A stretch of 16,617 bases of DNA from Deltaproteobacteria bacterium (GTDB taxonomy: Bacteria; Desulfobacterota; Desulfobacteria; Desulfobacterales; JAFDHS01): assembly GCA_019308655.1 (NCBI GenBank), contig JAFDHS010000008.1, positions 1 to 16,617 of the forward strand, read 5' to 3'. Positions within the stretch are counted from its first letter, which is position 1. The number at the start of each line of letters is the position of its first letter. The notes below the pieces were generated by a model. It ran no database searches and was not told the origin of the DNA. It saw only the letters and a program-made list of their open reading frames with translations. This document shows, piece by piece, positions 7,442-15,241 of the stretch. Position numbers and translations under genes: made by a program.

Positions 7442-8776
7442 CTACTCAGGCAGATTGACTTCAGCCAAATCAGGCCCGAGATATTCACGCTCATTTTCAC
7501 CCAGAATCCCCATGGAAAGAGCAATTAATGTCCACAAATGCACGGTGTGATATCCAGCCTTGTAATGATCACTAAGATCATGAATCTGGGCATGACAGTT
7601 GTGACAGGGTGTAATGGCGTATGTCGCTCCTGTCTTCAGAATCTGGTTCAGTTTTATCTTGCCGTAAGCATGGCGTTCTTCCGGGTATCCTGCCTGGAGA
7701 AACCCGCCGCCGCCGCCGCAGCAAAAATTATTGGAGCGGTTGGGGACCATGTCAATGAAATTTTCATCGCCGACAACCGATTTTACAACAAAACGTAAAT
7801 CTTCGGCAACAGGATCACCAAAACTTTTCCGTACCAGTTGGCAGGGATCCTGAACCGTGAATTTAATCTGCAAGTCTTTGTTCCAATCGGAGTTGACCTG
7901 CAATTTACCTTCTTTAATCCACTGGGCATAGTAATGAATGATACTCTTGACTTCAAAGTTGTGCTCAACGTTGTATTTTTGCAATCCGGACCGGAATGCG
8001 AACATTTCGTGCCCTCATTCGGTATTGAGCCAGACCTTGCAGCCCAAATCCTCCACCGCCTTTGCCTTGACACGAGTAATATGTTCCCAGGCCTCATCAT
8101 CGGCAAGGAACATGCAATAGTTCTCTGCGGCCCATCCCTTGGTACCATATGTCCAATCCGCATCAACCTTGTGCAGGATCTTCCAAAGGGGAATCATCTC
8201 ATCCGCTTCGGTCACAGGCTCCCGGGAGTTTTGATTCAGATAGAAATAAGAGCCTTTCTTGTTAATAGGCGCCTGGAGATCTTCCCATCCGGGCTGTTCG
8301 GCTTGAACCTCCTCAAGAACGTCCTCTACCACAAACTGAAAATCCTCCTCCGTCGCTCCCATGGCACTGCAGGTATCGCTTCTAAGCGCTACATCGCAGG
8401 ATCCAAGAATACCCTTGGGCCGGTCCTCTCTCGGCGTAAGCTGGCGGGCATAGTAGACCAACTGCGGGATATTGATTTTCATGGGGCAAACATAGATACA
8501 CCGCTGACACATGGTGCACAGCCAAGGCCATGGACTCTTCTTTATCTCCTCATCCATACCCAGGGCCGCCATGCGCAAAAACTTTCTGGGGTCCATATCG
8601 GCCAGACCCGTGGCAGGGCACCCTGAAGAACAGGCACCGCAGGTCAGACAAAGATTCAGGTTCCCCCCATCGGGAAGATGCTCCTTTACCTTGTCAATAA
8701 ATTTACTTTTGTTTTCTCCAAGTTTGATCGCTTCCTCAGCCATGCTGCATAATCCTGTTCCTTTCTTCTTACTCAT
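7442..8776 (-). CDS. HdrD-like iron-sulfur protein with a CCG domain, putative selenoprotein (in-frame TGA)
   Basis: This is a cytoplasmic electron-transfer subunit of the HdrD/DsrK/TmcB/GlpC type (444 residues). Two ferredoxin-type motifs, CX2CX2CX3CP at C43-C53 and C87-C97, would bind two [4Fe-4S] clusters. The C-terminal CCG domain is C312-X39-C352-C353-G-X36-C391-X2-C394, which fits the family pattern for a non-canonical [4Fe-4S] site. At codon 254 the frame has TGA (8015-8017) in NTE-(TGA)-GHE, where relatives have Cys (TECGHE). The frame is unchanged on both sides and a SECIS-like hairpin follows, so selenocysteine is inferred. A caller treating TGA as stop would split it into 8015-8776 and 7442-8005. 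The start is uncertain: ATG 8776 lies at the edge of an IS relic, and ATG 8743 (MAEEAIKLG) may be the native start. It lies downstream of metF on the same strand. Confidence 0.88.
7981..8014 (-). promoter_or_regulatory. Putative bacterial SECIS element
   Basis: Immediately after the in-frame TGA, 15 nt lead to the hairpin GCATTCCGGTCCGGATTGC (7981-7999). It has an 8-bp stem with one T-T mismatch and a GTC or GGTCC apical loop. The loop GG is 23-24 nt after the TGA. In E. coli fdhF the AGGUCU loop places its GG at 19-20 nt, so both distance and loop sequence are in the known bacterial range. Because it is inside coding sequence, conservation in homologues is the test. Confidence 0.7.
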
Positions 8777-8890
8777 TCTTACCCATTTGGTAGAAATGAT
8801 GAGAAATTCCTGCTTCACAGAGGCTGCCCGAACCAACTGCTTAGGTCTTGCCGCCTCTCTACAGACTGTCACCGTAGAACCTACGGCCAG
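8777..8890 (-). mobile_element. Relic of an IS200/IS605 tnpB 3' end and right end
   Basis: On the minus strand this stretch reads AVGSTVTVCREAARPKQLVR, then AASVKQEFLIISTKWVRM. That resembles the variable C-terminal tails of TnpB proteins (typically VGSTVTACGE-like, ending SVKQE-like). Three hairpins follow one another: CCGTAG/CTACGG (8872-8886), AGAGGC/GCCTCT (8819-8858), and TTCTCATCATTT with AAATGGGTAAGAA (8776-8805). The last resembles an imperfect IS605 right-end hairpin. No tnpB core or tnpA is present, so this would be a roughly 110-bp remnant, including the omega-RNA 3' scaffold. It is in frame with, and abuts, the HdrD-like gene. The identification rests on remembered family tails and needs a database check. 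Confidence 0.55.
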
Positions 8891-9109
8891 TTTATTAATA
8901 TTATTTTTCTTATGCACAAAATATCAGATTGGTTCTCGTTATTACATTTATGTGCAAAGTGAGTAATTATGACTGCATTTGATTAAAAAATCAACTACAG
9001 TTTAAAGCTCTTATCAACAGAGCAACTCAATCCTTATCTAACTTGTTTTTTTGATTCTGCAATACTGCTCTTTTTATGGTAAAAAATTCAGAATCAAAAA
9101 AAGTGTAGG

Positions 9110-9225
9110 GTGACTAACAGTGACCTAAAGTTGAGGAATTCTATCGATTTTATATTAATACAGACGGAGCAAAGCGACTCATTAACTTTAGTTCACTTTG
9201 AACTTTTGCGGTTTATCCGGGGTCC
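9110..9225 (+). repeat. Dispersed intergenic repeat, copy 2
   Basis: This is the same element as at 25-175, on the opposite strand. It shows CTAAAGTTGAGGAATTC, ATTTTATAT, GAGCAAAGCGACTC (9167-9180), ATTAACTTTAGTTCACTTT and CGGTTTATCCGG, in that order. It has only one or two of the terminal iterated units. It sits between metF and the HdrD-like gene, next to the IS605 relic; no coding sequence was recognised in 8918-9297. Confidence 0.75.
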
Positions 9226-9243
9226 CACCCTGGTATAGACACA

Positions 9244-9278
9244 GGTTAAAGGGTATATACAAATAATACCCTTTAACC
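9244..9278. terminator. Strong hairpin downstream of metF (possible terminator)
   Basis: This is a perfect 13-bp inverted repeat, GGTTAAAGGGTAT and ATACCCTTTAACC, with a 9-nt loop, 20 bp past the metF stop. Neither strand has a U-tract after the stem, so it is not a classical intrinsic terminator. A role in mRNA 3'-end stability or pausing is possible. Confidence 0.5.
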
Positions 9279-9297
9279 ATAACTATTATATTTAATA

Positions 9298-10221
9298 TTA
9301 TACAACCGGCCTAGGCAGCACCTTTGCAAGTTCTGCTATCTCCGGCACCTTATGTTCCCATTCAATGGCCATAAGATGAACTCCGGCGACACCCTTCATC
9401 TCTTTAAATTCTTCAATCTGTTCAATGGCCATCTTGATACCTTCCTCTGCCTGTTTCTTCTTTTCAACGCCCTGAAGACGTTTAATAACTTCATCAGGCA
9501 CTTCAATACCCGGAACCTTATTCTTCATATATTTAGCCATCCCCAAAGCCTTCATCGGAGTTACACCGGCAAGAATATAGGTTTTTTCCGTAAGCCCCAT
9601 GTCAACGGCCTGCTTGACCCATTCTCTCATTTTTTTCATGTTGTACACACATTGGGTCTGAATAAAATCGGCTCCGGCTGCTACCTTTTTAGCCAGACGA
9701 TGGACTCTCCATGGAAAAGGATCAGCAAAGGGATTAGCAGCAGCTCCGATAAACATTTTAGGAGGAACATCAATATCATCACCCCCTAAAAACTTTCCTT
9801 CATCCCGCATTTTTTTGACCATGGCGACGAGCTGTATGGAGTCAATGTCGAAAACCCCTTTAGCATGAGGATGATCTCCAAATTGCTGATGATCTCCGGT
9901 AAGGCAAAGTATATTACGAAGTCCATGAGCATAAGCGCCCAGAATATCAGCCTGCATAGCCAAACGGTTACGATCACGGCATACCATTTGATAATTTGGC
10001 TCAAGACCTTCTTCTATGGCAATCAAACCTGCCGCCCAGCTGGACATACGCACCATGGCAGTCTGATTATCGGTCATGTTAACCATATCAACATTGCCCT
10101 TTAAAAAACCGGCCTTTTTCCTGATAGGCTCATCATTAGCTCCACGAGGTGGCCCAAGTTCACCTGTAAAGGCAAAATGTCCTGCTTTTAATACTTTCTC
10201 AAGATTACTTCCTGATTTCAT
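9298..10221 (-). CDS. metF: Methylenetetrahydrofolate reductase, MetF catalytic subunit
   Basis: MetF interconverts methylene-THF and methyl-THF. In acetyl-CoA-pathway organisms this is a central step of the methyl branch. The 307-residue product is a flavin TIM-barrel. FTGELGPPRG carries the Glu (E21) equivalent to E. coli E28, and LTGDH has the Asp (D110) matching the D120 motif. AANPFADPF and FIQTQCVYN are typical of the anaerobic MetF that works with MetV. The start ATG has AAGGGGA about 10 nt upstream. A metV gene lies at 13032-13709 on the other strand, beyond three electron-transfer genes, and the HdrD-like gene is next downstream. The electron partner is therefore probably not simply NADH; this last point is inference. 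Confidence 0.95.
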   Translation of the reverse strand: MKSGSNLEKVLKAGHFAFTGELGPPRGANDEPIRKKAGFLKGNVDMVNMTDNQTAMVRMSSWAAGLIAIEEGLEPNYQMVCRDRNRLAMQADILGAYAHGLRNILCLTGDHQQFGDHPHAKGVFDIDSIQLVAMVKKMRDEGKFLGGDDIDVPPKMFIGAAANPFADPFPWRVHRLAKKVAAGADFIQTQCVYNMKKMREWVKQAVDMGLTEKTYILAGVTPMKALGMAKYMKNKVPGIEVPDEVIKRLQGVEKKKQAEEGIKMAIEQIEEFKEMKGVAGVHLMAIEWEHKVPEIAELAKVLPRPVV

Positions 10222-11226
10222 ACTAATCTTTCCCCTTCATTTTAGTGTGAGAGCTTTGCATAGTCGCTTTTTTGAACGGTTTGTGCGTCAGGCTCAAATT
10301 TTATTCTTTGATCCCTGCCAGCCCCGGAATATTTAACCCGTTTAAACTTATTGAATAGTTAACGGAGAGTCGAAGCATTTCACTTTGGGGTGAATAAAAT
10401 TTTCAACTGCCTTGAACTCGAACAAATTTGAAGGTTATACGAAGCTTTCAGTGTTATTGAAATATCTAAAATTCATATTATGACCCCATTGCCTGAATAT
10501 ATTTTTGACAAAGCGCTTCAAAAAAAGGTTTATCATCAACAATCCCCAATAGTTTCACATTCTTTTAATCAGGGTCAAGTCAACAGAAGACATGGTAAAA
10601 AATATTTTAGGTTTAAGACACTTAGTTAGCAAGTACATAATAACAAGGTTTTTGTCATGGGCTCAATTTTATTTGTTAAACATTTTTAATTTCAGCTGGT
10701 TAAAACAAACCGATAAAAACAAAAATGGAGTCAAATTCAATAATATCAGTAGTACAGTTTATGATTATAAATATTTTTATATATACTAAACTAATATTAA
10801 AAATGTCAAGCGAAGTTAATTCTTTAATGAAGAACGTATTTTATTATTCCTTGCCAATAAATAACATTTACATGCCATAATTGGGCAACCAATGTCAAGA
10901 GAACCAGGCAATAGGCTTACAGAACCGAATCAAAACCGTGAGTTCCAAACCGGATTTTGACGATGCCATAAAAAGAAGGAAAAGCCCACAAAAACAGGAA
11001 AAAATCGTTGTTTATGAATGCTTTGCTTTTATATTTTTAAGATTCAGAAAAGAAATTAAAAACCATGCCATCGAAATCGAACTTAATAACATTTATTACT
11101 TGCAAAAATCTTTAATCATGGTTATAAAGGTTTGAAGCTGAATTTTATTTGTTTTGGTATTTTGTGATGAATCATGTCCCTGGATAACTTAATTTGGGGC
11201 TTTTAAAACTTTTTACGGGAGGTCTA
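10222..11226. other. AT-rich intergenic region between divergent metF and membrane-cytochrome genes
   Basis: About 1 kb with no convincing gene. Open frames at 10592-10789 and 10881-11135 lack recognisable domains and good ribosome sites. A 13-nt word TGAGAGCTTTGCA (10248-10260) also occurs at 13767-13779 as one arm of an inverted repeat. A TTGACA near 10505 has no well-spaced -10 box. Promoters for metF and for the 11227 gene must lie here, but I could not place them. Confidence 0.6.
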
Positions 11227-11892
11227 ATGTACGACTTAGTCCGCGGCCCGCTCTTATGGGTTTCCTTTATCGTATTTGTTCTGGGCACTGTGTTCCAAAT
11301 TATCAAATTTATGAAGTTGAGTAAAAAAATTGATGTCCCTAAATTTATTCCGGCTTCAAGAAGCAAACCCATTGCTACAAGTCCGGGCTTTATGCTTAAA
11401 TTTGAAATGTTCAAGGCGGCAGGCATAGGGACGAATCTCCTTATGGCCGTTGTAACAACCGTTTTTCATGTTTGCCTCTTTGCGATTCCGATTTTTCTTG
11501 TAGGCCATAGTGTTCTCTTTGATCAGTCTTGGGGAATCAATATGATGCCTTTTTTATTTTCAGAAAATACAACGGATACCTTAACGATAATATTCCTTGC
11601 ATGCAGCCTCTATTTTCTTCTTCGACGCTTACTCTCTGCACGTGTCCGCGCCATTACCACTTCCTACGATTACGTAGTCCTGCTTATAGCAGCAGCTCCT
11701 TTCTTAACAGGATTTTTTGCGTATCATCAGATATTTAATTATAACACCATTATTATTTTACATATTTTATTCGGTGAATTAATGCTGGTTACCATTCCTT
11801 TTACCAAGCTTGTACATATGGTATTTTTCTTTATCAACCGTTTTTTTGTAGCAAGTGAAAACTGTTTAGGTGAAGGAAACAGAACCTGGTAA
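11227..11892 (+). CDS. Cytochrome-b-type membrane subunit, TmcC/DsrM/NarI-gamma-like
   Basis: This is a 221-residue integral membrane protein with about five hydrophobic helices. Five histidines are placed in or near them: H81 (VFHVC), H94 (VGHS), H167 (AYHQ), H179 (ILHILFGE) and H197 (KLVHM). This resembles the heme-b membrane subunits of the nitrate-reductase-gamma superfamily, closest in feel to TmcC and DsrM. Such subunits pass electrons between menaquinone and partner iron-sulfur or cytochrome c proteins. The start ATG follows GGGAGG; an upstream TTG (11194) is less likely. The next two genes, an HdrC-like ferredoxin and a tetraheme cytochrome c, are the expected partners. The exact complex is unknown. 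Confidence 0.85.
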   Translation: MYDLVRGPLLWVSFIVFVLGTVFQIIKFMKLSKKIDVPKFIPASRSKPIATSPGFMLKFEMFKAAGIGTNLLMAVVTTVFHVCLFAIPIFLVGHSVLFDQSWGINMMPFLFSENTTDTLTIIFLACSLYFLLRRLLSARVRAITTSYDYVVLLIAAAPFLTGFFAYHQIFNYNTIIILHILFGELMLVTIPFTKLVHMVFFFINRFFVASENCLGEGNRTW

Positions 11893-11949
11893 TTAGTCTC
11901 ATCTGTTTGATTCAATTAAACTTAATAACAAACACATGCGGAGAATTTA

Positions 11950-12330
11950 ATGGCTGAACAGAATAACACACCGGTTGCTACGGAAAAAATCAAAAAAATG
12001 CTTGAGAGAAAAAAAGATAAAACAAAACTCTCTCTCAGAATGTGTGCCCATTGTACCCTTTGCGCAGAAAGTTGTTTCCTATTTATGACTCGGGGCAAGG
12101 ATCCTAAATACATGCCTTCTTATAAATTTATTAATTCCATAGGGAAATTATATAAAAAAAAGGGGGAAGTAGACAGAGCCACTCTGGAAGAAATAGGAGA
12201 TATTGTATGGAATGATTGCGTCTTATGCACTCGCTGTTATTGCCCACTTGGTATAGACATACCGGACATGATAGCTCTTGCTAGAAGTATCTGCCGCACA
12301 CAGGGTGTTTATCGGCAATATGACAAATAA
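11950..12330 (+). CDS. Small HdrC-like 4Fe-4S protein
   Basis: This is a 126-residue soluble iron-sulfur protein with two Cys clusters: C32-X2-C35-X2-C38-X3-C42 (CAHCTLCAESC) and C90-X2-C93-X2-C96-X-C98-P (CVLCTRCYCP). The spacing suits two [4Fe-4S] clusters like HdrC or the N-terminal domain of HdrD/DsrK. The last gap in cluster two is one residue rather than the usual three, and the Pro usually following the fourth Cys is absent from cluster one. LGIDIPDMIALAR resembles the helix after the second cluster in HdrC. The ribosome site is GCGGAG 6-7 nt upstream. It probably links the membrane subunit to a cytoplasmic partner, possibly the HdrD-like protein at 7442-8776. Confidence 0.88.
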   Translation: MAEQNNTPVATEKIKKMLERKKDKTKLSLRMCAHCTLCAESCFLFMTRGKDPKYMPSYKFINSIGKLYKKKGEVDRATLEEIGDIVWNDCVLCTRCYCPLGIDIPDMIALARSICRTQGVYRQYDK

Positions 12331-12410
12331 AAAGAGTTGGATCATTTCCCCCTTCATAGCATAATTAAGGGGTCGCTTAGAATGACGGAATGAAATGCTC
12401 AGGAGAAAAG

Positions 12411-12818
12411 ATGAATTCCCTAAAAAAAAGAATCTATATATCAGTCACTTTTGTTTTTTTTGCTATTGTCTTTGTTTTTTCAACAAGTTACGCTCAGCCG
12501 GAGAATATTCTCATAAACAATGTTAAAGCGTATCATAAAAAACAGCGTCCCCCTGTAAATTTTAACCATGAACTTCATATGGAAGCTTCAGAATGTACAG
12601 CCTGCCATCATAAATATGAAGATGGGGAAAACATTTTAGACGAAGGTGAACTTGAAGAAGGTAATGAGGAAATTTTGTGTTCGTCTTGTCATAGTGATAA
12701 AACAAAAATTAATTTGCAGAAAGCGTATCATCGCCAGTGCATGGGTTGCCATGTCCAATCTGCAAAAGAAGGCCAGCCAGCCACTCAATTTTGTGCCGAC
12801 TGTCATCCTCGAAAATAA
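12411..12818 (+). CDS. Periplasmic tetraheme cytochrome c (c3/c7-like)
   Basis: The 135-residue protein begins with a signal peptide (KKR, a hydrophobic stretch, cleavage near SYA-Q) and carries four CXXCH heme sites: CTACH (62-66), CSSCH (90-94), CMGCH (110-114) and CADCH (128-132). H42, H53, H56, H67 and H107 are available as distal ligands. A Glu/Asp-rich loop (DEGELEEGNEE) between hemes one and two is acidic, as in the Tmc-type acidic cytochrome c3 (TmcA). It would carry electrons on the periplasmic side for the membrane subunit at 11227-11892. The chosen ATG follows AGGAGA; an ATG seven codons upstream (12390) would add MKCSGEK and is less likely. Confidence 0.9.
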   Translation: MNSLKKRIYISVTFVFFAIVFVFSTSYAQPENILINNVKAYHKKQRPPVNFNHELHMEASECTACHHKYEDGENILDEGELEEGNEEILCSSCHSDKTKINLQKAYHRQCMGCHVQSAKEGQPATQFCADCHPRK

Positions 12819-13031
12819 TAAACGGTTCAGTTGGGATACTTTTAAGGTGGATACTCCTAATTTTTTGAACTGGAAACAAGCAATTTATTGCAAAATTATA
12901 TAAGGCATTGTGTCGTTCAAAACGTACTTTTACCTAATTCAGTAAAAGCAATTTAATGTTTTAAGTTGCTATACGAACCGTTTTTTAAAGACGGGAATCA
13001 GGTAGGCCTACTTCACAAAACGGAGGTACAA

Positions 13032-13709
13032 GTGGTTAAAGCAGAAAGAAAACCTTTAGAAGAGATTAAGGATTCCATAAAAAGATACAAAAGGATTCTG
13101 ACCGTTGGCTGCGGTGGATGTGTTTCAGTCTGCCTTGTAGGAGGACAGAAAGAGGTAAATCTTTTAAATGCCGAACTCAATGTCTCCTTTAAAGCTGATA
13201 ATTCACCCAAACAGATAGACGGATATACCGTTGAAAGACAGTGTAACGCTCAATATCTTGAAGAACTCGATTACATGGTAGATAATTATGACTGTATTCT
13301 TTCCATGGCCTGCGGTGCCGGAGTTCAACACCTTGCCGAAAGGTTTCCTGGAAAACCTGTCTTTCCGGGAGTAAATACGGTCGCTATCGGCATAGATAAA
13401 GATATCGGAATGTATGAAGAAAGATGCCGTGCCTGTGGAGAATGCGTACTTGCCTATACAGCTGGTATCTGTCCCGTAACCCGTTGCGCTAAAGGTCTGT
13501 TTAATGGTCCGTGCGGTGGAACCAATAGCGGTAAATGTGAAGTGAGCGACGATATCCCCTGTGCCTGGTATGAAATTTATAATCGCCTCGAAAAACAGGG
13601 CAGACTCGAAGATATTATGAACATCAGACCCCCCATGCAGTGGCAGAACACGACTCTACGAACAATTATTCAGGAACCTTATAAAGAAAGGTATGCAAAG
13701 GAAGAATAA
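13032..13709 (+). CDS. metV: MetV-type methylenetetrahydrofolate reductase subunit
   Basis: MetV is the zinc/iron-sulfur partner of MetF in acetyl-CoA-pathway bacteria. The 225-residue product has an N-terminal TVGCGGCVSVC motif and a C-terminal cysteine-rich signature: CRACGECV, GICPVTRCAKGL and NGPCGG. The latter matches the MTHFR C-terminal domain family. GTG at 13032 is chosen because CGGAGG lies 5 nt upstream; a TTG at 12966 would add 22 unlike residues. It follows the tetraheme cytochrome after a 213-bp gap and may belong to the same transcript. Its MetF partner is on the opposite strand at 9298-10221 rather than adjacent, which is unusual because metV and metF are commonly neighbours. 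Confidence 0.9.
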   Translation: MVKAERKPLEEIKDSIKRYKRILTVGCGGCVSVCLVGGQKEVNLLNAELNVSFKADNSPKQIDGYTVERQCNAQYLEELDYMVDNYDCILSMACGAGVQHLAERFPGKPVFPGVNTVAIGIDKDIGMYEERCRACGECVLAYTAGICPVTRCAKGLFNGPCGGTNSGKCEVSDDIPCAWYEIYNRLEKQGRLEDIMNIRPPMQWQNTTLRTIIQEPYKERYAKEE

Positions 13710-13765
13710 ATTTGTATTATCTTTCCTATCCATCGTTGGTCGGAAGTCCGGGTGGTCAGTATAAA

Positions 13766-13840
13766 ATGAGAGCTTTGCAGAACCTTCAATTTTGTTCATA
13801 TTTACGGGCGGACAAAAACGGTGTTATGCAATGCTCTCAT
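13766..13840. repeat. Inverted-repeat element in the metV/MFS convergent gap
   Basis: The arms ATGAGAGCTTTGCA (13766-13779) and TGCAATGCTCTCAT (13827-13840) pair over 14 positions with one mismatch. A weaker inner stem (TTTTGTT with GACAAAA) lies between them. There is no T-tract, so an intrinsic terminator is unlikely. The left arm word recurs at 10248-10260. The rest of 13710-13978 shows no gene. Confidence 0.55.
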
Positions 13841-13978
13841 AACCCCCCAAAGCTATAAGCAATAAATTGTTTTGAAGTTTCAACAAACTTTGTGTTTTTT
13901 TTCACTCCCCTCCCTTGTTTATTTTTCTTTAACTTTAACATCCTAAAGATACTGTTATCTCTATATATTAGGGCATTA

Positions 13979-15157
13979 CTACTTCACCTTCCTCTTTTGA
14001 TCATACGTGCAAATATAAAATACACCGACTCCTATCACCATTAAGATTGCTCCCAAAGGGAAAACCTTTCGGAGATGGAAAATATCCATTGCCAAGCCGG
14101 CAAGGATTGCTCCCAGTAGCATTCCCAAACTGTGCGCCATTGTCATAAGGGCCATAACAGATCCCATGGCATCGCTTTTATTGCCTTTTAAAACAGCCAG
14201 CGCCATAAGTGGCGGCATGGATATCCCCCCCCCAAATCCGAAAATAATATGGGATACAAACAAATCCAACAAATCAGTTGCTCTCGCAAATGAAAAAACA
14301 GCGTATGCTGCTATCAATCCTCCGCTTATAATCATTAATTTTTTATTAACTCTGTCTGATAGAAAACCCATGGGTGTATTCATCAAACCGTTTATAAGTA
14401 CACCAAGCGCAAGAAGTGTCCCGATTGTAGAACTGGAAATGGAAAACTCCGAATCTGCAAAAACCGGCAGGAAACCCCATATAACCCCGATGCAGATAGT
14501 ATAGGCAAATCTGAACATAAACAGACCGGCGATAGCGTTGTCTTTTAGAAGCCGGCTCCAGGTTATGGGTTTTGCCCTCCTCCACACAAGATGCTCTGAA
14601 TTTGTGGGCGGAAGAAGAAAAAAACTTAATAAAAATCCGATAAAGGCAAGAAAGCCCATGCAGGCAAAAGAGATCTGGAATCCAAAGCGGTCTTTTATTA
14701 AGCCACCGATTAAGGGACCGACACTCAGTCCCAGAAAAATAGACATATTGAACAACCCCATTGACAAACCTTCTTTCCCGTTCGGTGTAATCTCTCCGAT
14801 ATAGGCCTGGGCAACTGGTATGATCATTGCTGATGCTATCCCTTGAATAAATCGTATAAAAAGAAGTTGATCAATATTATTTGAAAACATAAAAGCAAGG
14901 GAAAGTAGTGAGTAGAGGAAAAGGCCTGCAACAATAAATAATTTGCGCCCTTTTTTGTCAGAAAGGCTGCCGAAATAAGGTAAAAAAAATGTTCTGGAAA
15001 GAGAAAAAACCCCGAAAATGAAACCTATATATAAACCGCTTGCACCAAGATTACGACCATAGACCGGCAGCAAGGGAAGAACAATTCCAACACCTGTAGT
15101 CGCAGCAAATATGGAAAAAAAAAGGCTCCCAAATATTTTTTTGTTCATTTTTATCAT
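13979..15157 (-). CDS. Major facilitator superfamily transporter (drug/multidrug efflux-like)
   Basis: This is an integral membrane protein of 392 residues with about 12 hydrophobic helices. The MFS loop-2/3 motif is GSLSDKKGRK (DRxGRR type), with a matching GFLSDRVNKK in the second half. RFIQGIASAMIIPVAQAYIGE and GLSVGPLIGG are typical of helices 4-5 in DHA1-type exporters. The substrate cannot be told. The preferred start is ATG at 15157 (MIKMNKK), after GAGGGTG; a GTG at 15169 is possible. It converges with metV and diverges from the SulP gene. Confidence 0.88.
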   Translation of the reverse strand: MIKMNKKIFGSLFFSIFAATTGVGIVLPLLPVYGRNLGASGLYIGFIFGVFSLSRTFFLPYFGSLSDKKGRKLFIVAGLFLYSLLSLAFMFSNNIDQLLFIRFIQGIASAMIIPVAQAYIGEITPNGKEGLSMGLFNMSIFLGLSVGPLIGGLIKDRFGFQISFACMGFLAFIGFLLSFFLLPPTNSEHLVWRRAKPITWSRLLKDNAIAGLFMFRFAYTICIGVIWGFLPVFADSEFSISSSTIGTLLALGVLINGLMNTPMGFLSDRVNKKLMIISGGLIAAYAVFSFARATDLLDLFVSHIIFGFGGGISMPPLMALAVLKGNKSDAMGSVMALMTMAHSLGMLLGAILAGLAMDIFHLRKVFPLGAILMVIGVGVFYICTYDQKRKVK

Positions 15158-15241
15158 AGTAATCCACACCCTCTTTTTTACTTACCACCCCATTGCTTAA
15201 TAAACAAATAGCTATAAAAACCTCGAACCCATGTTTTTTAT

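Noticed and set aside
8003..8017. HdrD-like gene as a pseudogene or two separate genes
   Set aside because: The frame is identical before and after the TGA, family residues flank it directly, no ribosome site precedes the second part, and a SECIS-like hairpin follows. Simple decay or two genes explain this less well.
7838..8626. Plus-strand open frame of 262 codons opposite the HdrD-like gene
   Set aside because: It is a shadow of the coding strand; the minus strand carries all the cysteine-cluster motifs.
8777..8917. The long N-terminal extension starting MHKKNNINK as part of the HdrD-like protein
   Set aside because: It does not look like an HdrD/DsrK N-terminus, resembles a TnpB tail, and folds as tandem hairpins; the protein more likely starts at 8776 or 8743.
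10592..10789. Open frame of 65 codons as a gene
   Set aside because: No ribosome site, very AT-rich, Tyr/Asn/Lys-heavy composition expected of random AT-rich DNA, and no recognisable domain.
10881..11135. Open frame of 84 codons as a gene
   Set aside because: TTG start without a clear ribosome site, no recognised family and low-complexity composition; kept only as a possibility in the gap.
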